The position numbers and the translations under genes are program-made. The notes under the pieces are model-generated. The model was not told where the DNA came from, searched no databases, and saw only the letters and a program-made list of their open reading frames with translations. Shown one piece after another: positions 50,392-58,724 of a DNA stretch of 64,000 bases. The stretch lies in the NCBI GenBank assembly GCA_964523875.1, contig CAZGAS010000002.1, positions 1 to 64,000 of the forward strand. Direction: 5' to 3'. The first letter of the stretch is position 1; each line of letters starts with the position of its first letter. This stretch comes from JAUVHV01 sp964523875 (GTDB lineage Bacteria; Omnitrophota; Gorgyraeia; JABMRG01).

Positions 50392-51837
50392 ATGAAATGT
50401 GAAATTAAGTTTAAAGATATTTCGCTCTATTTAGACGGAAGATATAGCCAAAAGAAGAGAGAGGCTCTACAGGTTCATATTGCTGATTGCCCCCGCTGCA
50501 GCAAAAAGGTAGATGAGATTAAAACCTTGAGAGCTTCTCTCACTAGGCTTGTGCCGATTGAGGAATCATCAGGATTTGATTTTGAGTTTAATCGGTCACT
50601 TGATGAGCGGCTAAGGTACCGGAAAGAGCATGATTGGAAAGCCAAGATCCAAGGTGCGGCGTCCAATATAATGGATTCTATTGTTATGCCTATGCCTGCT
50701 ATTGTAAAGGTAGCGGCATCATTTATACTTGTTTTTTCTTTGGCGTGGTCCATAAGGGCCCAGGCCCTGCAAAAGATGCCTTTTATTGAATTTAGCGCTG
50801 GAGAGGCCAGGATATACAGACAGGCAACGAATAATTGGATCGCGACAAGGCCTAAAATGCGATTAAAGGCAGGTGACAAAATAAAGCTGAGCGCCGGAGC
50901 TGTTGTTAATATCGCCTCAAAAGGCAGGTACAAGGCAAGGATCAAGGATGAGTCGTTAATAGTCTTATCCAAGCTCAACAGCGGGCTACGTAATATTGAT
51001 ACAGATTTCAGCATATCATACGGCAAACTCCTTGTAAACACTACAGATAAGTTTAAAGGCTCAAGCATGCGCATATATACACCTGCCTGTGACGCTGAGG
51101 TTGTCGGCACGGCCTTTATTGTAGAGGTGTTCCAGAACAGGACATGGCTTGGAGTACTCGAGGGAAGAGTAAGGCTTTTATCGAAAGTGCACCCATTAAA
51201 GGCAGGAAGCGTTAAAAGGCTTTCAACGTATGTATCCGCGGGACAAGAGGCATCTACGATGCCATATTTATATTCTACGGTACCAAAACTGCTTTCGAAT
51301 AGGGAATGGAAGACTATGCTTGAACTTTACCAGCTTGTTGAGAAGCCTCAGGTAATGCTCCTTCTCGGAACAGGCCCTAACAGGGTTGATGAGTTTCTTG
51401 AGAGGCCAATACCTGTATATATTCCTGACGCGGTAAGGCGTGTGACCCCCAAAGAGTTGCTTGAGGCCATCGACATTGTAAAACAAGCTACCAGAGAAGG
51501 TAATATTGAGCTTGTAAAGAAGAATACTCTCAGACTGCAAGGCCTGCTTGAAAGATATCCAAGCCCGCAGTATAGTGTTGAGATTCTTATGTTTATTGCC
51601 TCACAGCTTCATTACGTGCATGATTATATAGCTGCGCTTGAGGTGCTTGAAAAAGTAAGCGCGCAATATCCTGATTCAGAATTTGCCAGTCTTGCGCAAT
51701 GCTCCATAGCAACAATCTATCAGAATAATTTTAAGGATATTGACAAGGCAAGAATGATATACAGTCAGCTTATTACAACATATCCTGGTAGCGCTGATGC
51801 CATAAGAGCAAAAGAGATGCTCTCACCTCAAAGATAG
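50392..51837 (+). CDS. Zinc-finger anti-sigma/FecR-domain protein with TPR-like repeats
   Basis: 481 residues. The N-terminus has the anti-sigma zinc-finger pattern C3...H29xxxC33xxC36. A membrane segment (VKVAASFILVFSLAWSI) follows near residue 105, so the rest faces the periplasm. A FecR-like beta domain (AGDKIKLSAGAVVNIASKG, YTPACDAEVVGTAFIVEV, LGVLEGRVRLLS) covers about residues 140-300. The last 110 residues form helical hairpins of TPR type (AALEVLEKVSAQYPDSEFASLAQ, ARMIYSQLITTYPGSADAI). It is placed directly after the ECF sigma gene and likely holds that sigma factor at the membrane. Confidence 0.82.
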   Translation: MKCEIKFKDISLYLDGRYSQKKREALQVHIADCPRCSKKVDEIKTLRASLTRLVPIEESSGFDFEFNRSLDERLRYRKEHDWKAKIQGAASNIMDSIVMPMPAIVKVAASFILVFSLAWSIRAQALQKMPFIEFSAGEARIYRQATNNWIATRPKMRLKAGDKIKLSAGAVVNIASKGRYKARIKDESLIVLSKLNSGLRNIDTDFSISYGKLLVNTTDKFKGSSMRIYTPACDAEVVGTAFIVEVFQNRTWLGVLEGRVRLLSKVHPLKAGSVKRLSTYVSAGQEASTMPYLYSTVPKLLSNREWKTMLELYQLVEKPQVMLLLGTGPNRVDEFLERPIPVYIPDAVRRVTPKELLEAIDIVKQATREGNIELVKKNTLRLQGLLERYPSPQYSVEILMFIASQLHYVHDYIAALEVLEKVSAQYPDSEFASLAQCSIATIYQNNFKDIDKARMIYSQLITTYPGSADAIRAKEMLSPQR

Positions 51838-51905
51838 AGAGACAGGCACTGCCTAAAAACAATGTCTGTGCCCCCTAACTTTCTAAATCCGCATCACCAA
51901 TTTTC

Positions 51906-51934
51906 TTGACTCGATATACACTATTTGTTATACT
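51906..51934 (+). promoter_or_regulatory. Sigma-70-type promoter of gpsA
   Basis: TTGACT (51906-51911), a 17-base spacer and TATACT (51929-51934), each matching consensus at five of six positions. The expected start is near 51941, two or three bases before the gpsA ATG at 51944. The mRNA would be leaderless or nearly so. GGCAC/GTGCC and AGACA/TGTCT inverted repeats lie just upstream, at about 51840-51872. Confidence 0.75.
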
Positions 51935-51943
51935 TATATTACT

Positions 51944-52942
51944 ATGCATAATATAAGGGAAATAAGTGTCTTAGGGGATGGCGGTTGGGGTACAACCTTG
52001 GCTATTTTGCTCTCAAAAAAAGGGCTAAAGGTTAAGCTTTGGAGCGCCTTTCCTGATTACGCAGATATAATAAAAAAGAGGCATGAGAACATAAAGTTCT
52101 TGCCTGGCATCAAGATGCCTAGCGAAATAGAGATTACAGCTGATATACACAGAGCGCTTGAGGGTACATCCGCTGTTGCTGTAGCTGTTCCCTCGCAATT
52201 TTTACGCGGTGTAATCTCTAGATTTAAGGATATTCATCTTGATTCCCGGATACTGGTAAGTGTAGTAAAAGGCATTGAAAACGTTACTTTTAAGCGCCCT
52301 TCTGAGATTATTAAGCATGAGATAGCTGGCGCGGAGATAGCTGTTCTTTCAGGCCCGACTATCGCTTGTGAGATAGCGCGAGGACTTCCCGCTTCCTGCG
52401 TGGTTGCCTCAGAGAAAAAAGATATTGCTAAGCAGGTGCAGGAGCTTTTTATGTCGGACCGTTTCAGGGTTTATACCTCAACGGATATGACAGGCGTTGA
52501 GCTTGGCGGAGCATTAAAAAATATTATAGCTATTGCCGCTGGTATTGCTGACGGCTTAAAATTAGGTACCAATGCCAAGGCCGCGTTATTTACGCGCGGC
52601 TTAGTGGAAATGAAAAGACTAGGGGTTGCGCTTAGCGCTGAGCAGGAGACATTTAACGGATTAAGCGGTATTGGTGACCTGGTTACAACCTGCGTAAGTC
52701 CATATAGCCGCAATAGAAGAGTCGGCGAAGAGATCGCGAGGGGCAATAAGCTCTTGGAGATAATGGAAAATATGGATATGGTGGCAGAAGGCATCGAGAC
52801 CACCAGATCTGTATATGGATTATCGCAAAAAATAGGCATAGATATGCCTATTACAGAGCAGGTATATCAGGTACTTTTCAAAGAGAAGAACCCTCATACT
52901 GCTGTTAGTGATTTGATGTTAAGAGATAAGAAGCCTGAATAG
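51944..52942 (+). CDS. gpsA: Glycerol-3-phosphate dehydrogenase (NAD(P)+)
   Basis: 332 residues. GpsA reduces dihydroxyacetone phosphate to glycerol-3-phosphate for phospholipids. The nucleotide-binding GDGGWGTTLAILL replaces the more common GxGxWGTA. VKGIE, SGPTIACEIARGLPASCV, the lysine of LGGALKNIIAIAAGIADGLKLG-like sequence, and GLSGIGDLVTTC are the conserved parts. No ribosome binding site precedes the ATG, and the promoter is so close that initiation is probably leaderless. tRNA-Pro follows 29 bases later. Confidence 0.95.
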   Translation: MHNIREISVLGDGGWGTTLAILLSKKGLKVKLWSAFPDYADIIKKRHENIKFLPGIKMPSEIEITADIHRALEGTSAVAVAVPSQFLRGVISRFKDIHLDSRILVSVVKGIENVTFKRPSEIIKHEIAGAEIAVLSGPTIACEIARGLPASCVVASEKKDIAKQVQELFMSDRFRVYTSTDMTGVELGGALKNIIAIAAGIADGLKLGTNAKAALFTRGLVEMKRLGVALSAEQETFNGLSGIGDLVTTCVSPYSRNRRVGEEIARGNKLLEIMENMDMVAEGIETTRSVYGLSQKIGIDMPITEQVYQVLFKEKNPHTAVSDLMLRDKKPE

Positions 52943-52971
52943 TTTCAATACTCATATTGACAATTTTGGTT

Positions 52972-53049
52972 CGGGGCGTAGCGCAGTTTGGCTAGCGCAC
53001 TTGAATGGGGTTCAAGGGGTCGCCGGTTCAAGTCCGGCCGCCCCGACCA
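52972..53049 (+). tRNA. tRNA-Pro (anticodon GGG)
   Basis: Acceptor strands CGGGGCG and CGCCCCG pair over 7 bp, followed by A and an encoded CCA. The anticodon arm is CTTGA-ATGGGGT-TCAAG, giving anticodon GGG for CCC and CCU codons. The T arm GCCGG-TTCAAGT-CCGGC matches that of the tRNA-Pro(CGG) at 457. It is 78 nt. It may be cotranscribed with gpsA; no separate promoter is obvious. Confidence 0.95.
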
Positions 53050-53103
53050 TAAATGAAGCCATAGCTTAGAGAGCGATAGCGAACTAAGTTGGATAGCTGA
53101 ATT

Positions 53104-53145
53104 TATACCCCCAGTTTTGTTTTCAATAGAAAACATGGGGGTATA
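53104..53145. terminator. Strong hairpin downstream of tRNA-Pro(GGG)
   Basis: TATACCCCCA (53104-53113) pairs with TGGGGGTATA (53136-53145) over 10 bp. After a one-base bulge, GTTTT pairs with AAAAC over five more, with an 11-base loop. No T-run follows, so it may be a 3'-end structure or bidirectional terminator. The 256 bases between the tRNA and hom otherwise hold only a weak TAGCTTAG/CTAAG inverted repeat at about 53060-53095. Confidence 0.6.
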
Positions 53146-53306
53146 TGCGTACATTTATTTCGAACGTAAGAAAGAAGCACATTAGTTTACATTTGACCCC
53201 ATACCGCTCATTATGTTCGGGTATAGGGTAGGCAGTTTATGGGTTATTGCTTTAAGGTTTCTACGCAATACACACAACGCAATACGAGATTTTGAAGGAG
53301 TATTAT

Positions 53307-54608
53307 ATGCGAAATATAAACGTGGGAATTATAGGTTTTGGTAACATAGGCACCGGTGTCATAGACGCGTTGTTTAAAAAACGTACGTATTTGAAGAATC
53401 GCTTAGGTGTTTCTATAAATCTTGTAAGTGTCTGTGACAAAGATTTAAAGAGCAGACGCAGGATAAAGGTTAACAAGGGCATATTAACTGATAATGTAAA
53501 TGATGTGCTTAACGACCCTAAAATAGACATCGTTATAGAGTTGATAGGCGGGATACAGCCAGCGCGTAAGATAATCATGCAGGCGCTGGAGAACAAGAAG
53601 CATGTTATTACAGCGAATAAGGCATTGCTCTCTATGTATAAAAGAAGCCTTTTTAAGGAGGCGGAGAAGAATGGCGTTGAGTTGCGATTCGAGGCAAGTG
53701 TAGCTGGTGGTGTGCCTATAATCAAGGCCCTAAGGGAAGGCCTTGTCGCTAATAAGGTCAATTCTATATACGGTATTGTAAACGGCACCTGTAACTATAT
53801 CTTAACGGAAATGGCATATAGTGGTATAAGTTTTAATGATGCTTTAAATGGTGCCCAGAAAAAAGGCTACGCTGAAAGGCAGCCTGCGATTGATATTGAA
53901 GGCCTTGATTCAGCGCATAAGTTGGCGATATTAGCGTCCTTGAGTTTTGGTATTGATGTAAAGCTTAAGGATATATATATAGAGGGTATAACTAATATAT
54001 CCGCTGATGATATATTGTACGCGGACAGTTGGGGATATTTAATAAAGCTATTAGCGATCGCGAAGAAGGTGGGTAGAGAACTTGAGGTGCGGGTACATCC
54101 AACTCTTGTGCCTAAAAAACACCCGCTTGCGTCTGTAGGGAGTAATTTTAACGCTATCTTTGTAAATACAGATATGCTTGGGGAGGCACTTTTTTATGGA
54201 AAAGGAGCCGGTTCTGTGCCTACAGCAAGCGCTGTAATAAGTGATATTATTGATATATCCAGAGGCATATTAGGCAAGTCAATTGCCATACTGCCGAGCA
54301 TTATATACGATAACCAGATCGATAGAATAAAAAAGAAGGATGATTTTTATTCCAGATACTATATACATCTAACAGCGATAGATAAACCTGGTGTACTCGC
54401 AAAGATATCTAAGATACTATCTGAACAAAAGATCAGTATAGCCTTTGTAAGCCAGAAGGCCAGGAGGCGGGAGAGGCTTGTTCCTATTGTGATGATGACA
54501 CACGCGGCTCAAGAGAGCGTTCTTTCTCAGGCACTTAAAAAGATAGACGCTTTAAGCGTTATTAAGAGAAAATCAGTTGTTATAAGATTAGAAGAGGATC
54601 TAAAATAA
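53307..54608 (+). CDS. hom: Homoserine dehydrogenase
   Basis: 433 residues from ATG 53307, with GAAGGAG upstream. It reduces aspartate semialdehyde to homoserine, the branch point to threonine and methionine. VGIIGFGNIGTGV binds the nucleotide, ITANKALLSMY and EASVAGGVPIIKALREGL mark the active site, and the catalytic lysine region is EGLDSAHKLAILA. A C-terminal ACT domain (IHLTAIDKPGVLAKISKILSEQ) suggests feedback control by threonine. It opens the hom-thrC-apgM-cstA-lysC cluster. Confidence 0.96.
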   Translation: MRNINVGIIGFGNIGTGVIDALFKKRTYLKNRLGVSINLVSVCDKDLKSRRRIKVNKGILTDNVNDVLNDPKIDIVIELIGGIQPARKIIMQALENKKHVITANKALLSMYKRSLFKEAEKNGVELRFEASVAGGVPIIKALREGLVANKVNSIYGIVNGTCNYILTEMAYSGISFNDALNGAQKKGYAERQPAIDIEGLDSAHKLAILASLSFGIDVKLKDIYIEGITNISADDILYADSWGYLIKLLAIAKKVGRELEVRVHPTLVPKKHPLASVGSNFNAIFVNTDMLGEALFYGKGAGSVPTASAVISDIIDISRGILGKSIAILPSIIYDNQIDRIKKKDDFYSRYYIHLTAIDKPGVLAKISKILSEQKISIAFVSQKARRRERLVPIVMMTHAAQESVLSQALKKIDALSVIKRKSVVIRLEEDLK

Positions 54609-54613
54609 ATGAA

Positions 54614-54710
54614 CCCACAATTTATGGAGTATAACGTGGGAGATAAATTGTTTAGGAAGAATTTATCTTGAAGACATGAAGTATCCGAAGCCTGCCTGCC
54701 GGTAGGCAGG
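54614..54710. repeat. Inverted repeats upstream of thrC
   Basis: CCCAC (54614-54618) pairs with GTGGG (54636-54640), and CAATTTAT (54618-54625) with ATAAATTG (54643-54650). The order allows an H-type pseudoknot. At 54691-54710 lies CCTGCCTG-CCGG-TAGGCAGG, a palindromic hairpin. Both are in the 173-base gap between hom and thrC. Roles are unknown. Confidence 0.5.
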
Positions 54711-54781
54711 GATCTAAATCATATCTTTTGTTTTTTATAAGAGCAACGAGTTGTCAATAACAGAGATAGAAAGGTTTCAGC

Positions 54782-55864
54782 ATGAGTTATAATGGCATTA
54801 TAGACAAGTACATGGAGTATCTGCCAGTAACAGAGAGCACCCCGCTTATTACTCTTCTTGAAGGTAATACGCCGCTTATACCAGCGCGGGGCTTAAATGG
54901 TATGCTTGGCAAGGGTTTCGAGGTGTTTTTAAAATACGAAGGATTAAACCCGACAGGTTCGTTTAAAGATCGTGGTATGACAATGGCAGTCTCGAAGGCC
55001 TTAGAAGCTGGTTCAAGAGCTGTGATGTGCGCTTCAACTGGAAATACATCAGCCTCCGCGGCCGCGTTCGCAGCACGTTCCGGCATAAGATGTATTGTGC
55101 TTATCCCAAAAGGAGCTATAGCGCTTGGAAAACTTGCTCAAGCACTTATACATGGCGCGCAGGTAATAGCTATAGATGGAAATTTTGATGACGCGTTAGA
55201 CCTTGTAAAAGAGATTACAGACAAGTATCCTGTTACTTTGGTAAACTCATTAAACCCTTTTAGGATAGAAGGACAGAAGACAGGCGCTTTTGAGATATGT
55301 GACGTACTTGGCGATGGACCTGATTTTCAATGTATGCCTGTTGGCAATGCGGGTAATATTACAGCTTATTGGAGGGGTTATAAGGAGTACAAACAAAAAG
55401 GTATATCAACAAGGCTCCCCCGTATGTGTGGTTTTCAGGCTGCCGGTTCCGCGCCTATTGTTCATGGCAAGCCCATTAAGAACCCAGAGACTATAGCAAC
55501 AGCTATAAGGATTGGTAATCCAGCATCCTGGCAGCAGGCTGTAGCGGCGCGTGACGAATCAGGTGGGCTTATTGATATGGTTACAGATGAGGAGATACTC
55601 AAGGCTTATCAGCTATTAGCTGGTAGAGAGGGTGTTTTCGTAGAGCCCGCGTCTGCTGCTTCTGTCGCAGGTCTCATAAAGTTGCATAAGCAGGGTTACT
55701 TTTCAAAGTACCGAAAACCGAAAACCGAAAACCGTAATACTCGCATAGTATGTATATTGACAGGACACGGCCTAAAAGATCCTGACAGGGCAATAGAGAG
55801 TGTTAAACAACCTGTACTCGTTGCGGCAAAGCTTGAGGCAGTGGTTGATGTTATGGCGTTATAG
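54782..55864 (+). CDS. thrC: Threonine synthase
   Basis: 360 residues. ThrC converts O-phosphohomoserine to threonine with pyridoxal phosphate. The PLP lysine is in NPTGSFKDRGMT, followed by CASTGNTSASAAAFAARSG, the phosphate loop MPVGNAGNITAYWRGY and EPASAASVAG. Near the C-terminus YRKPKTENRNTR comes from a CCGAAAA heptamer repeat at 55711-55734, where relatives have a shorter link before VCxLTGHGLKDP. Three heptamers equal seven codons, so the frame is kept. apgM starts 23 bases downstream. Confidence 0.94.
   Translation: MSYNGIIDKYMEYLPVTESTPLITLLEGNTPLIPARGLNGMLGKGFEVFLKYEGLNPTGSFKDRGMTMAVSKALEAGSRAVMCASTGNTSASAAAFAARSGIRCIVLIPKGAIALGKLAQALIHGAQVIAIDGNFDDALDLVKEITDKYPVTLVNSLNPFRIEGQKTGAFEICDVLGDGPDFQCMPVGNAGNITAYWRGYKEYKQKGISTRLPRMCGFQAAGSAPIVHGKPIKNPETIATAIRIGNPASWQQAVAARDESGGLIDMVTDEEILKAYQLLAGREGVFVEPASAASVAGLIKLHKQGYFSKYRKPKTENRNTRIVCILTGHGLKDPDRAIESVKQPVLVAAKLEAVVDVMAL
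55711..55734. repeat. Heptamer repeat (CCGAAAA)3CCG within thrC
   Basis: Three perfect 7-base units plus CCG. Similar AAAACCG or AAACCGGAAACCG sequence occurs between genes at about 4973-5000, 18962-18986 (complement), 37706-37730 and 47070-47088. Here it is inside a gene. Gain or loss of one unit would shift the reading frame 43 codons before the stop. Confidence 0.75.
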
Positions 55865-55887
55865 CGTAATAAATTAGGAGCATGCTT

Positions 55888-57096
55888 ATGAAATATATAA
55901 TGTTAGTTGGTGATGGGATGAGTGGCAGGCCCTTAAAAGAGCTTAGTGATAATACGGTTCTTGAATCCTCACGGATACCTAATATGACCTTTATCGCGAA
56001 AGAAGGTAGAGTAGGCTGCGCCATTACAGTACCCGAGAATTTGCAACCGGCAAGTGATGTTGCCAACATGGCACTCTTGGGATACGACCCACGCAAATAT
56101 TATAGTGGAAGAGCGCCGCTAGAGGCAGCGAATATGGGTATAGAGATAAAAGACCATGAAGTTGCTTTCAGGTGCAATACAGTTACAATAGCGGATGATA
56201 AGATGGCTGATTATTCCGCTGGCCATATTACAAATAATGAAGCCCATAAGGTAATTAGAGCAATAGATAAGAGGTTAGGCTCTAATTCAGTAAGATTCTA
56301 CCCCGGTATCAGCTATAGGCATCTAGCGGTTATAGATTGTGATAAAGCTAAACTTGACAAAGACGAGCTTGTAAAGATTGTATGCACTCCTCCTCATAAC
56401 ATACTTGACAAGTCAATAGCCCGATATCTGCCGCGCGGACAGGCAAGCGGTTTTTTGACAGACCTTATGTTGAAGTCACAAGATATACTTAATAATCTGG
56501 ATATAAACAGGGTCCGTATAGATCTTGGTGAAAATCCCGCGAATATGATATGGCTATGGGGCCAGGGCGTAAAGCCTGATATGCCACTTTTTAAAGACAA
56601 GTTCAATCTTACAGGTTCTATTATTTCGGCAGTAGATCTTATAAAGGGTATTGGCAAGATAATTGGTTTAGACCCTGTGGATGTGCCTGGCGCAACAGGG
56701 TATTATGATACAGATTACCTTGCCAAGGCAAAATACGCGCTTGGGGTGTTAGAGAAGAAAGACTTTGTATTTGTCCATGTAGAGGCCCCTGATGAGGCGG
56801 GCCATAATGGTGATGTAAGACAAAAGATTTTAGCTGTCGAGAACTTTGATAAGCTTGTAGTCGGTACTATTCTCGATGAGTTTAAAGGGAAGAATGGATT
56901 TCGTATAGTTGTCCTTCCTGATCATGCTACCCCTATCACGGTACGTACACATACGCGGGACCCTATACCTTTTGTGATGTATGGTGATGGCATAGAAAAA
57001 GATAAGATTGGTAGATATAGTGAGGCTACTTCAAAAACGAGTAAACTCTTTATTGAAGATGGGTTTAAAATTATGGATACTTTCTTAGCGAGATGA
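55888..57096 (+). CDS. apgM: ApgM-type phosphoglycerate mutase family protein, possible homoserine kinase
   Basis: 402 residues from ATG 55888, seven bases after TAGGAGC. It belongs to the alkaline-phosphatase superfamily, archaeal-type cofactor-independent phosphoglycerate mutases. MLVGDGMSGRPLKEL, SDVANMALLGYDP with the catalytic serine region, and HVEAPDEAGHNG and VLPDHATPITVRTHTRDPIPF with metal ligands are visible. It lies between thrC and lysC, and no GHMP-type thrB is in the cluster. Family members in this context have been predicted to act as homoserine kinase, which would complete the threonine pathway. That role is inference. Confidence 0.85.
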   Translation: MKYIMLVGDGMSGRPLKELSDNTVLESSRIPNMTFIAKEGRVGCAITVPENLQPASDVANMALLGYDPRKYYSGRAPLEAANMGIEIKDHEVAFRCNTVTIADDKMADYSAGHITNNEAHKVIRAIDKRLGSNSVRFYPGISYRHLAVIDCDKAKLDKDELVKIVCTPPHNILDKSIARYLPRGQASGFLTDLMLKSQDILNNLDINRVRIDLGENPANMIWLWGQGVKPDMPLFKDKFNLTGSIISAVDLIKGIGKIIGLDPVDVPGATGYYDTDYLAKAKYALGVLEKKDFVFVHVEAPDEAGHNGDVRQKILAVENFDKLVVGTILDEFKGKNGFRIVVLPDHATPITVRTHTRDPIPFVMYGDGIEKDKIGRYSEATSKTSKLFIEDGFKIMDTFLAR

Positions 57097-58724
57097 ACGT
57101 ACTCGTAATTATTGCGGGAACAGGTTTGATATTTTGGGCAGGATATGTTTTATACGCTTCAAAGGTTGTTAATATATTCAAGCCGGATAAGCATAAGAAG
57201 ACGCCCGCTTACACAAATTATGATGGTATAGATTTTGTTCCGGCGAAACACTGGTCCATGCTTTTTGGGCATCATTTTTCATCAATAGCCGGCGCCGCTC
57301 CCGTAGTAGGTCCGATATTAGCAATCTCAATATGGGGTTGGGCACCAACATTACTATGGGTTCTGCTGGGCACTATCTTTATTGGCGGGGTACATGATTA
57401 TTGTAGCCTTATGATATCAGTAAGGCACAAAGGGCGTTCTATAGCGGATTTCGCGGGAGATACGATATCTAATAACGCGAAAAGGATATTTCTTTCATTT
57501 GCGTGGGTTGCGCTCATTCTTATCATATCGGTATTTGTTCATCTTTGCGCGAAGACCCTGGTTTTGATGCCGTCTATTGTGTTGCCTTCTATTGGGCTTA
57601 TACCTTTAGCTATGATTATTGGAGTTTTTTTATACACTAAAAAACTTCTGAAGAAGCATAACCAGATAAGCGTGACGCTGTTAGGGCTTGTTTGCCTTGG
57701 CATCCTCATACGCCTTGGTTTGACATACCCGATTTCATTAAATTACGCGCATCCTATTCATGTTTGGAGCATTATACTATTAGTTTACGCTTATTTCGCG
57801 AGCATTGCGCCTGTGCAGATATTACTACAACCGCGTGATTACCTTTCATCATTTTTGTTGTTTGCGGGACTTGGTCTCGGTTATATCGGGCTTATTCTAT
57901 ATAAGCCGAGCATGAATTTCCCCGCTTTTATCGGGTTTTCAGATGAAACAGCAGGCATGCTTTGGCCGGTACTTTTTATAACAGTTGCCTGCGGAGCTAT
58001 TAGTGGTTTTCATTCACTCGTTGCTAGCGGAACGACCTCAAAGCAGCTTCCAAATGAGATCTACGCGAAAAGGATTGGTTATGGTGGAATGGTAGCAGAG
58101 GGGTTTCTCGCGGTACTCGCGATTTTGGTAGTAGCCGTGGCGTATTCAAAAGTCGGTAACCTGAGGGGGATTGTTAATACCGGCGGAGGCCCGATTACCG
58201 CTTTTGCCTTTGGTTTTGGTGAGATAACCAAAGGTTTTTTAGGAGAATCCGGGCCATTGCTCGCGGTTCTTATACTAAATGCTTTTATATTTACTACCCT
58301 GGATACAGCGACAAGAATTGCCAGATATATTACGCAGGAACTATTCTGTGTTAAGAATCGTTATATCGCGACCCTGGTAGTTGTCGCGCTGAGTGGCTGG
58401 TTGGGCCTAAGTGGCGAATGGAATGAAGTGTGGCCATTGTTTGGCGCGGCAAATCAGTTGATAGCCGCATTAGCGTTAATAGTTATTACAAGCTGGTTAC
58501 TTGCGACGAGAAAACCTGTTATATACACAATAGTGCCAACGATATTTATGCTTATAACGACTATAGCCGCTTTGCTGTCAAAAATAAGTGAATATATACA
58601 GGTTAAAAATATATTATTGGCTGTGATTGCTGTGGTGCTTATGTTTTTGGCATTTGTGGTTTTGTATGAGGCTGTTTTTGTGGCAATTAGAAACTATAGG
58701 AGAGTTCATCATGCTAAGGCATAA
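57093..58724 (+). CDS. cstA: Carbon starvation protein CstA family transporter
   Basis: 543 residues with about 14 to 16 hydrophobic segments. CstA proteins import peptides or pyruvate in E. coli. HHFSSIAGAAPVVGPILA, WVLLGTIFIGGVHDYCSLMISVRHKG, SGFHSLVASGTTSKQL and FTTLDTATRIARY are the conserved loops. It overlaps apgM by four bases and lysC by 14, so it is locked into an amino-acid synthesis cluster. The substrate may be an amino acid or pyruvate; the neighbourhood does not settle it. Confidence 0.9.
   Translation: MNVLVIIAGTGLIFWAGYVLYASKVVNIFKPDKHKKTPAYTNYDGIDFVPAKHWSMLFGHHFSSIAGAAPVVGPILAISIWGWAPTLLWVLLGTIFIGGVHDYCSLMISVRHKGRSIADFAGDTISNNAKRIFLSFAWVALILIISVFVHLCAKTLVLMPSIVLPSIGLIPLAMIIGVFLYTKKLLKKHNQISVTLLGLVCLGILIRLGLTYPISLNYAHPIHVWSIILLVYAYFASIAPVQILLQPRDYLSSFLLFAGLGLGYIGLILYKPSMNFPAFIGFSDETAGMLWPVLFITVACGAISGFHSLVASGTTSKQLPNEIYAKRIGYGGMVAEGFLAVLAILVVAVAYSKVGNLRGIVNTGGGPITAFAFGFGEITKGFLGESGPLLAVLILNAFIFTTLDTATRIARYITQELFCVKNRYIATLVVVALSGWLGLSGEWNEVWPLFGAANQLIAALALIVITSWLLATRKPVIYTIVPTIFMLITTIAALLSKISEYIQVKNILLAVIAVVLMFLAFVVLYEAVFVAIRNYRRVHHAKA

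Noticed and set aside
52945..53154. Minus-strand frame over tRNA-Pro(GGG)
   Set aside because: It is the complement of the tRNA; such frames are a well-known false gene call.
54614..54781. Riboswitch or T-box ahead of thrC
   Set aside because: No T-box motif, specifier loop or terminator/antiterminator pair is seen; only short inverted repeats.
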